DNA from: an uncultured Bacteroidales bacterium
Lineage (GTDB): Bacteria; Bacteroidota; Bacteroidia; Bacteroidales; Bacteroidaceae
Assembly: GCA_902801485.1 (NCBI GenBank)
Contig: CADCIP010000011.1
Span: 1-64,000, forward strand
DNA length: 64,000 bases
Direction: 5' to 3'
Shown here in pieces: positions 34,856 through 42,127 of this stretch (position 1 is the stretch's first letter; the number at the start of each line of letters is the position of its first letter). Both the position numbers and the translations under genes were made by a program. Below the pieces are notes generated by a model. It had not been told where the DNA came from. It worked only from the letters and a program-made list of their open reading frames with translations, and searched no databases.

Positions 34856-36309
34856 TGATTTTGACTGATATTTGTAGGTGTACCAATGTCCATCAACTGA
34901 ATCAGCGTAGAAAGATCCGTATTCGTTGCCATAGCAACATGCCTCGTGTTTTCTGCATCACCACGTAAATCACCAATTGGCACATTATATCGTGATGGCA
35001 AAAGGCTCGACATATCATAAAGCCACTCAGAGTATTTGTCTTCTTTCAGTTCAGTTTTGCTGATGGGCAATAACACCTGTTCCTGATTGTCAGGCGTAAC
35101 ATGAATATTCCACAAAAGGACGTTACCATCATTGGTAAACAAAGCTTTTAATTCATTTGCCAATTGTGTATTTACTTCCCGAGGATTAGCTATGCCGTTG
35201 AAAGCCCCGTCAGTGATGTTGATGATGGTTGGCGGATAACAGTCTTTTTCATGATGTTCCGTCATCCACTTATCTAATAAGTCTCTCACCATAGCAAAAG
35301 CCTTATGTGCTCTTGTATATTTGCCGGCAGCAACAGGTTCTACCCATTGCACTTTCTCAACCTCTTTAAGTTCAACTCCTTTTCGTGTCCGCTTTTCTTC
35401 CTTGACCGTAATCTTCTTAAAAGGATTATTCTTCAATTCTTCTGGTGACACGAAATCACGTCCTGCCAATGTTCCCTTCCAACCAAAACTGGCATCATCA
35501 CCATAACAAACCACAGCGATGTCATAATAATGCCTTACTTCACTTGTCTTTATGCATCTAAGTACAAGTTCGTTAATCTGGTTATTGACTATCCTTGCCA
35601 CCGCATCAGCAAGAGTGATAAACTCACCACGGTAATTCAACTTACGGCTCATTGAGATAGACTGGTCTATCATAAATATAAATGCGGTTGGCGTATTTCT
35701 CGTTATCTGTGCCGTATATGGATTCTTGATTTGCAGAGCCTTTGGCTTTGATGGAATAGGTATGCCAAAGTTGCCAATGTTCTTGATATACTCCAATGGG
35801 ATGAAGTTCTTCACTAAAATCTCCGCTTGGAAATAAGGTTGTTCTTCTTCTGGAAGATCAAAATGTTTACGTACTTTGATGGATTGGAAGTGGATTTGAT
35901 TAAAATCAGACAGAGACTCTCCTATATTTGGCCTTATTCTATGAATGGTGGCATTCATATTAGAATATAATGTGCCTGTCCAAAAGATCACTTCTGGGTC
36001 AATCTCTAAAATCACAGGATTAGAGATTCTTCCATCTTTCATGGCTACGAACATCATTGGATGCTGAGTCGTAAAGCTAACCCTTACATAGTCCTCAAGA
36101 TTTCGTCCGCTATCCAATTGGCGAGACGTACTACCTCCCCCCGGTTTGGCTATTTTAATTCCCTTGCGTTCGCAATCCATCCAGGAGTACAATCCACCGT
36201 TCTTGATGATTGACTCCAGGTTGTCTCTATCCGTAAAATGATACAACTTCGTTATCTTATGCTGGTTAAGTATTTCCTTGAATTCTTGCCAATTACTTTT
36301 CTTCTCCAT
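34852..36309 (-). CDS. DarT-like ADP-ribosyltransferase fused to a vWA (TerY-like) domain
   Basis: A 485-residue fusion. Residues about 18-180 match DarT-type DNA ADP-ribosyltransferases: ITKLYHFTDRDNLESIIKNGG (H24), a middle DYVRVSFTTQHPMMF, NPVILEIDPEVI, and the catalytic-type Glu in YFQAEILVKNFIP (E163). Residues about 205-430 are a von Willebrand A domain with a complete-looking MIDAS: FMIDQSISMS (D215, S217, S219), KYTRAHKAF (T332) and NITDGAF (D367), as in TerY. DarT enzymes modify DNA bases using NAD and are toxic without an antitoxin. The fusion suggests the toxin is held or gated by the metal-dependent vWA scaffold. It overlaps the PP2C gene by four bases and follows the NADAR-like gene by 12. 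Confidence 0.85.
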   Translation of the reverse strand: MEKKSNWQEFKEILNQHKITKLYHFTDRDNLESIIKNGGLYSWMDCERKGIKIAKPGGGSTSRQLDSGRNLEDYVRVSFTTQHPMMFVAMKDGRISNPVILEIDPEVIFWTGTLYSNMNATIHRIRPNIGESLSDFNQIHFQSIKVRKHFDLPEEEQPYFQAEILVKNFIPLEYIKNIGNFGIPIPSKPKALQIKNPYTAQITRNTPTAFIFMIDQSISMSRKLNYRGEFITLADAVARIVNNQINELVLRCIKTSEVRHYYDIAVVCYGDDASFGWKGTLAGRDFVSPEELKNNPFKKITVKEEKRTRKGVELKEVEKVQWVEPVAAGKYTRAHKAFAMVRDLLDKWMTEHHEKDCYPPTIINITDGAFNGIANPREVNTQLANELKALFTNDGNVLLWNIHVTPDNQEQVLLPISKTELKEDKYSEWLYDMSSLLPSRYNVPIGDLRGDAENTRHVAMATNTDLSTLIQLMDIGTPTNISQNQ

Positions 36310-36321
36310 ATAACAACCTAT

Positions 36322-36972
36322 TTAATCGTTAAACAACTCCAACTGCAAATTATTGTCCTCTTTCTTTGTTTCTTTCTTCTTTCTTGTCTTCGAAGGCTTC
36401 TTCAACACTGGTTCTTCTATCTTCCCGTATGGATATATCCCTTCAACATATGCTTTAATTAATGATGCATGCGACAAAGGTTTCTTTGCATTCTCTATGT
36501 CAGCATTTGTATCATAATCAAGCAATACAATAGTTTTGGTCTTGTTCGCCTCTCTCAGTCGCTCAATGATATGAGCCACTTTATTCTCCAATACCCATTT
36601 ATAAGTTGGAATGTATATCTGTTTCCTTGCCTCAATATATCCCAACAACTCTGTACCATTGACCCCTTTTCGATGTCCCAAAGGCCGACCAAACCGTCTG
36701 ACTGTGCGTTTGATATTTTTCATTGTATCATTCTTGAACATCTCAACATCAACATCACAACCCTCAAAGACTTTCAGTCCTTGCCATATTGCTTCTACAC
36801 AAGTAGCTGTATACCCTTCGCTGAATGGAACTGGTATACCACCATGAGGATAGAAAGGGCTAAGTCTCACTAACCCATCCTTTGCCCCGCTTGTCACATC
36901 CGCCAATATCGCATTAGGATATTCCTTTAATATCGTTGAAGGCTTCTTTCGTTTGGATACTACAATAATCAT
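36322..36972 (-). CDS. NADAR-like protein (candidate ADP-ribose remover)
   Basis: A 216-residue protein. The signature VRLSPFYPHGGIP...GYTATCVEAIWQGLKVFEG (about residues 35-71) follows the NADAR/YbiA pattern, in which a conserved Glu (E60) and Lys (K67) lie in the motif equivalent to VEHYYQAxK. NADAR enzymes cleave the bond between guanine and ADP-ribose and act as antitoxins to some DarT enzymes. I recall this variant as DUF6939 but cannot check. A lysine-rich tail (residues 188-205) precedes a final acidic stretch. Encoded directly before the DarT-vWA gene, it is the best candidate antitoxin. Confidence 0.7.
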   Translation of the reverse strand: MIIVVSKRKKPSTILKEYPNAILADVTSGAKDGLVRLSPFYPHGGIPVPFSEGYTATCVEAIWQGLKVFEGCDVDVEMFKNDTMKNIKRTVRRFGRPLGHRKGVNGTELLGYIEARKQIYIPTYKWVLENKVAHIIERLREANKTKTIVLLDYDTNADIENAKKPLSHASLIKAYVEGIYPYGKIEEPVLKKPSKTRKKKETKKEDNNLQLELFND

Positions 36973-36992
36973 ATATGCAAAAAATAATTATC

Positions 36993-39900
36993 TCACTCAA
37001 AATAATTATAGTCATAATCATAATCGTCGTATAAAAAATCATCATATGAATGATAATAATGACAGTTTTTTTTCTTGTTTTTACTCATTTCTTCTTCTAT
37101 TTGTGTTTGAATTCGAATTCTTTCTTCTTGTTCTGCTTTTATTATCTTCTCATCATGTGTCATGTAAACGTACAATCTTATAGAAAGAATTAGTTTGGGG
37201 ACGTTAAAATAGAATCCACCAATAAAATAAGCTGATATCCATATTAGTAAGGTAATGTACCACTGGCCATTATAAAAAGATTCGTCAGAAATGAGGGGTA
37301 AATCAAAGCCATTTATCCAATTCACAAAATAATCTCCCATCATTAATAGTGGAATAAGAAATGTAAATACCAAACATCCAAAACTAGAATTATCTTCATC
37401 GGTTATTGCCGATAAATGTTTTTCTTGGTTCTTGCGAAAAACATCCATTATAGCTATGGCTGAGAAAATTACAACTAAGGCAATAAGTATCACTGCTGAT
37501 ATAGATAATATGCTCCATCCATAATAAGATCTCAACACTAAAGAGAATATTATAAGACTAATATGAGAAATAATCAGAAATAATAACGAAACTTTTTCAA
37601 GGAAGTCATTAGTGGATTTTCTAATTTTATAATCTAATAAAAATACTACATCATTAAAATTGTTATTTATCCCTTTAACTTGTCCACGCATTATTTTTGC
37701 AAGTTTATAAATAAAGATATTATTTGAAGCCAATGCATACTTAAAAATCACACTTTTCTCCAAATTCACATAGTCTTTTTCTGAAAAAAGCAATCGATCC
37801 TCTGCACCGTATTGTGATAGATAGTCTTTATTCTCAACCAGCAACTCCAGTGACAATAAAATAGATATTATTGGGAAATTGTCCATATCTTTATTAAAGT
37901 CATCTTCCGTTCTCAATGGGTTTCTGAAATCAGGACTACCAATTTCTCTTGCTTTCTGTCCTTGCATGGCAGGAACAAACATTCCGTCATAATCAACTAA
38001 AACAAGCGAGCCATCTTTTTTCACCAGTATATTATCCGGTTTTAGGTCTCCATGCGCAAATGGCTGATTCAATAGCCATATAGCAAGATTCTTAAAATTA
38101 GTAGCCAATTGATTTAAGGCCTTCTTGTCATTTATCACTTTACGGAGATACTTATCTAAGGTCATACCATCTACCCAATCCATCAGTAGTACAGGATACT
38201 CGTCTGAGTCGACAAAAAGTTCCTTGTCATAGTATTTTATTGGCGATAAGTATGGCGAAGTAACCTTTGCTAATCCTGCACATATCAGTTTGTAATTCAT
38301 TTCCCTACCTTGTTGTGCCCTGTGGAAACATCTCACGGCATATTGTTTCCCATACTCGTCTTTCATTTTAAAGACAACAGCAAAGTTCCCACTACTCATT
38401 ATTGGCTCACCATTGCTATCAAGTACTGGGTGTAGATGCTTTAGCTTGTCAAAATATTCGTCAGGTGATTTTGCTGATTCCTTAATAACCTCAGTATATT
38501 GACCAACCGTTGGATATGACAGAATCTCTTCAGAATCATTTACATTAACATTGCTTAGGACTACATCTGCCGTAGCATCATTCATCGATTCATTATGCGA
38601 AGCCAACTCCTCATGATTTTCACCTTTTGATGACTTGTGGGAGACAGATTCCCAAATAACACTTATAGTAAGTATCAAAGCAACAATTGCTCCGATAATT
38701 AAGTATATATGATACTCTTTGATAGGATTATATTCGTATATCCATTTCCCCCAATCCTTACTATCCTTTATTGAATAGCGATTCTCTATCTTTTCAGATT
38801 TGTAAATTGGTGTTTCCCATACAAGGCTGTCTTTCCTACTAATGTATGCTTTCTTTTTAATCTCGCCTTGTATGTCATATTCAAAAACTTCTTCTAAATA
38901 TGGATAAACGACACCGCATGAGTCATACTTGCATGGAATCTGTTCCTTGATTTTCCTGTTGATGAAGCCCCACTTGCCATTCCTCTTAACGGCAGCCAAT
39001 CCATTGTTGAATGCTCGGAATCCTTCAAAAATGGATTCATCACCATAACCGTGAATCAAAAGATATTTATCTAAAACAAACCAATGCTTCTTGTCCGGTG
39101 AAATTCCAGCGAACCCTTCATTAAAGTATGTTGCAGCAGCTATGTTGGCATCATCTGGTAGTACTTGCATAATGTCATCGCACCTACCAAGTGAATCTAA
39201 TTGATAATCCGATAAACCCTTAAGTGGTTCAAGAAAGTTGCCGTTAATATCTATATAATAATATGAAATGTTCTTTTTGCCTATAATACTTCTCATGAAG
39301 AATCCATCAGAAGCAACACTTATACCACTTTTACTAAACCCATAGTAGTCATAATTAAAATTTAGTTCCTTAATTTCTTTTCCATCTCCATTTATTAGGA
39401 ATCGAGGTGTACTATAAGTTTCCCAGACAATTGTCGTGTCTGCTATGTCAACATTTTCTCTTTTTATTTTCTTATAACTGCCTATTCCTCGTCCAGAACC
39501 AAACCTTGTTAAAGATTCATACTTGAACTCTGTTACTGCATTCCCAAGTGTATCTAAATAAGCACATCTGAGCTTTGATGGTGTTATGCATGCTTTGTTC
39601 GTATAAAGTGGCTCTGCAACAGCATCTCTAACAACGGCTAATCCTTCGCTAAAAGGTTCAGAATAGTAATATTTAGGGGGGATAACTATATACCCTTTCG
39701 TATCAACATATCCATTTTTCCAAGTTAGCGTGTCGTAAAACATGGCACGTTTGTTACGGAAAGAATTCCTATATAGCGCGTTGCTACAGTCGTCCATGTC
39801 ATTGGTAACATCACCAATTTCATTCATATTGACATAACTGATGAACCTTGGCTCTATCACAAAATCACCAGATCTGTCAATATACCCATATTTAGCATAC

Positions 39901-40205
39901 ATCCGATACACATTGATGATAGTATCTCTTTCTCCGACCTCATAAGCCATTGAATCTGGAAACTCACGATAGATGGTGTCAACAACAGCCATTGCCAGGC
40001 CATTATGAAAGGTTGATACCCACAAGAATTCTGGCTCAATAATTCTGTTCCCAATAGAATCGATATATCCATATAGCCCATTCTCTCGAATAGGGTACAA
40101 GTCTCCATCAAATTGTTTCTTTTCATTGCACGATGCCATCATCAAGACGGAACATACAATAAATAGCAACCTGAATATAAAAAGCCTAAATACTTTCATA
40201 AACAT
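36993..40205 (-). CDS. WG-repeat lipoprotein / transmembrane Ser/Thr kinase
   Basis: A 1070-residue protein. The signal ends in a lipobox-like MMASC. Residues about 37-470 contain WG-type beta repeats (GLYGYIDSIGNRIIEPEF; KYGYIDRSGDFVIEP; GKWGFINRKIKEQIP). A membrane helix follows (about 502-521, LIIGAIVALILTISVIW), then a kinase domain (about 570-850): GNFAVVFKMKD, AVRCF, HGDLKPDNILV, VDYDGMF and SPDFRNP. The beta3 Lys is Arg (about residue 623), and DFG is DYDG. Four further membrane segments lie in the last 220 residues, ahead of an Asp/Tyr-rich tail. It should sense an envelope signal and phosphorylate cytoplasmic targets. The domain is closely paralogous to that at 42128. The next ATG, two codons in, is an equally possible start. 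Confidence 0.85.
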   Translation of the reverse strand: MFMKVFRLFIFRLLFIVCSVLMMASCNEKKQFDGDLYPIRENGLYGYIDSIGNRIIEPEFLWVSTFHNGLAMAVVDTIYREFPDSMAYEVGERDTIINVYRMYAKYGYIDRSGDFVIEPRFISYVNMNEIGDVTNDMDDCSNALYRNSFRNKRAMFYDTLTWKNGYVDTKGYIVIPPKYYYSEPFSEGLAVVRDAVAEPLYTNKACITPSKLRCAYLDTLGNAVTEFKYESLTRFGSGRGIGSYKKIKRENVDIADTTIVWETYSTPRFLINGDGKEIKELNFNYDYYGFSKSGISVASDGFFMRSIIGKKNISYYYIDINGNFLEPLKGLSDYQLDSLGRCDDIMQVLPDDANIAAATYFNEGFAGISPDKKHWFVLDKYLLIHGYGDESIFEGFRAFNNGLAAVKRNGKWGFINRKIKEQIPCKYDSCGVVYPYLEEVFEYDIQGEIKKKAYISRKDSLVWETPIYKSEKIENRYSIKDSKDWGKWIYEYNPIKEYHIYLIIGAIVALILTISVIWESVSHKSSKGENHEELASHNESMNDATADVVLSNVNVNDSEEILSYPTVGQYTEVIKESAKSPDEYFDKLKHLHPVLDSNGEPIMSSGNFAVVFKMKDEYGKQYAVRCFHRAQQGREMNYKLICAGLAKVTSPYLSPIKYYDKELFVDSDEYPVLLMDWVDGMTLDKYLRKVINDKKALNQLATNFKNLAIWLLNQPFAHGDLKPDNILVKKDGSLVLVDYDGMFVPAMQGQKAREIGSPDFRNPLRTEDDFNKDMDNFPIISILLSLELLVENKDYLSQYGAEDRLLFSEKDYVNLEKSVIFKYALASNNIFIYKLAKIMRGQVKGINNNFNDVVFLLDYKIRKSTNDFLEKVSLLFLIISHISLIIFSLVLRSYYGWSILSISAVILIALVVIFSAIAIMDVFRKNQEKHLSAITDEDNSSFGCLVFTFLIPLLMMGDYFVNWINGFDLPLISDESFYNGQWYITLLIWISAYFIGGFYFNVPKLILSIRLYVYMTHDEKIIKAEQEERIRIQTQIEEEMSKNKKKNCHYYHSYDDFLYDDYDYDYNYFE

Positions 40206-40250
40206 TATAATAATCTCATTTGTCGTTTAAACATATTCGCTTCTATATAT

Positions 40251-42125
40251 TCACATATTAATGGATAGTTCATTGCGTTTAACTTTATTATTTAGTATAT
40301 CCTGAACCATAATCTTAAGGTCATAAAGGTGATAGGGATATTGGGACATATAATTGTCAAAAGTCTGATTTCTTCCTATTATATCTTTTTGATTCCTTGA
40401 AGAAGAATTAATATACATATCAAAATAATATTTGAAGCCATTCTTCTTGAACAAATGATTATATTTAAATAATGTAATAAAAGATAGGACAATAAGCGGT
40501 TTGTTGTTATCAGTAACGATTCTAAGTTCATTTAATGAGGATTGATACCATTCATTTGAAATGACATTAAAACCCATTTTAACATTCTTGTAATCAGAGA
40601 TTACTAACACTGGATATATATTTGCATCCTTGTCGACATAACACCAATTAAACTTCCTTTTTCGAATTGATTCAATATGCCCTGTAAGTTGAGTAACACC
40701 TATTCTATGAAATATATTTTTCTTGTCACGCTTATAAAATAGCTTATTTTTATACTCGTTGATTATCGCTTCATAATCGTGTGTCTCGATAACTTCACCA
40801 CTTATTCTAATGTCTTTGCACTCAAATAGAATAACATCATTTCCTTCCATTACAATATAATCTGGTGCTCCTAGTTCGTCATCTTTCTTCTTATAATTCT
40901 CAACACATTCCGCCTCGCTTATTCCTTTATATCTATTCTCATTGATGCTTTTGCTCATAAACATATCGAACATAATGCGTTCGCAGAATGTATCAGTAAA
41001 CAATTTCGCTATATCGAGTCCCAATTTTGCCGATTGATTGAGAAACTTAAATTCAAAATACAAACTATTGAATAATCTATCCAGCATAAACTCCATATTA
41101 TAGATGAAGAAGTCACCATTCTCAAATTTTATGATTGGCTTATCCCTCAACATCCTATAATCAGAATTAGAACATCTATCGTCTTTATTTTTCGCTGAAT
41201 AACTAATTTTCGTATCATACGGTAAAGAAATTGATTCCAAAACATCTTTCGTGAGGAGATGATCAACGTCGAGATTTAAATCTTTTTTAATCCTTCCTGA
41301 CTTAAATTGTCCTGCTGCCAGTATTCCATAAATCGTTATAATATAATCTTCCCAACAGTTAATATGATGACTTGCTAGAAACAATTGGTAAAGTTGAGTA
41401 TATTCTTCTCCTTCTGAAATCATTCTAAAGAAATTTACAGCCAGTTCCATCTGATAGGCAGTCCTATTCCGAACATCTTGCACACTTTCTGCTCGCATTA
41501 CAGAATTGATAAAAGAAAGAATAAAACACATCTTTGATACAGAATTATTTTCTATCTGTTTATATGTCACAACCTTTTCATTAATCAGCAATAATAGTTT
41601 GAAGAAAAGCATCTCTCCTTGCTCTTCATTCATTGAAAAACTTACATCTACTGGAGAATATGCAAATGCATATCGTATAACTTCCATACACGTCATATCG
41701 GAACTGAAAAGGAAATCTCTCTGGGGATTATTTTTCCTCAATTCCATAACTCGATAACAGACAAGTCGGCGATTATTTATGCTCTTTGAAGAAAAGAAAA
41801 GGTCCAACTTATCTAATGTAGCATTTCCATATATATTATTAAGCACCTCAACAAAGTTAAATAGCATCTCACGTGGAATCTGTTTTACAATGTCTTCAAT
41901 ACTCTCATCTTTGGCATTATCATCAAAGAACACGTGATATTCTAATAATTGCTTTAATACAAACGCACTTTGAGGTTTCTTTCTTTGTACGCTGTGAGGA
42001 TTCATCTTTTTACCAATGCGATTCCCTGCCCTCGTTTTTTCCCGTTTCCTTTTGAGAGTTTTCCGCATAACAGATTGTTGATGCTTTTTATATTTCCATT
42101 CTTTTGTTTTGTATTTTCGTTTCAT
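40251..42125 (-). CDS. Putative PD-(D/E)XK nuclease of the island
   Basis: A 624-residue A+T-rich protein. The first 52 residues are strongly basic (MKRKYKTKEWKYKKHQQSVM...), suiting nucleic-acid contact. Residues about 385-520 hold a restriction-endonuclease-fold signature: GAPDYIVMEGNDVILFECKD, i.e. Asp, then Glu-x-Lys after a beta strand, with an upstream Glu-rich helix and a downstream QLTGHIESI helix. The remaining regions are not recognised. It ends 45 bases before the WG-kinase gene and starts 2 bases after the kinase-LRR gene, so it belongs to the operon and may be an effector. Family-level identity is not established. Confidence 0.65.
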   Translation of the reverse strand: MKRKYKTKEWKYKKHQQSVMRKTLKRKREKTRAGNRIGKKMNPHSVQRKKPQSAFVLKQLLEYHVFFDDNAKDESIEDIVKQIPREMLFNFVEVLNNIYGNATLDKLDLFFSSKSINNRRLVCYRVMELRKNNPQRDFLFSSDMTCMEVIRYAFAYSPVDVSFSMNEEQGEMLFFKLLLLINEKVVTYKQIENNSVSKMCFILSFINSVMRAESVQDVRNRTAYQMELAVNFFRMISEGEEYTQLYQLFLASHHINCWEDYIITIYGILAAGQFKSGRIKKDLNLDVDHLLTKDVLESISLPYDTKISYSAKNKDDRCSNSDYRMLRDKPIIKFENGDFFIYNMEFMLDRLFNSLYFEFKFLNQSAKLGLDIAKLFTDTFCERIMFDMFMSKSINENRYKGISEAECVENYKKKDDELGAPDYIVMEGNDVILFECKDIRISGEVIETHDYEAIINEYKNKLFYKRDKKNIFHRIGVTQLTGHIESIRKRKFNWCYVDKDANIYPVLVISDYKNVKMGFNVISNEWYQSSLNELRIVTDNNKPLIVLSFITLFKYNHLFKKNGFKYYFDMYINSSSRNQKDIIGRNQTFDNYMSQYPYHLYDLKIMVQDILNNKVKRNELSINM

Positions 42126-42127
42126 AA

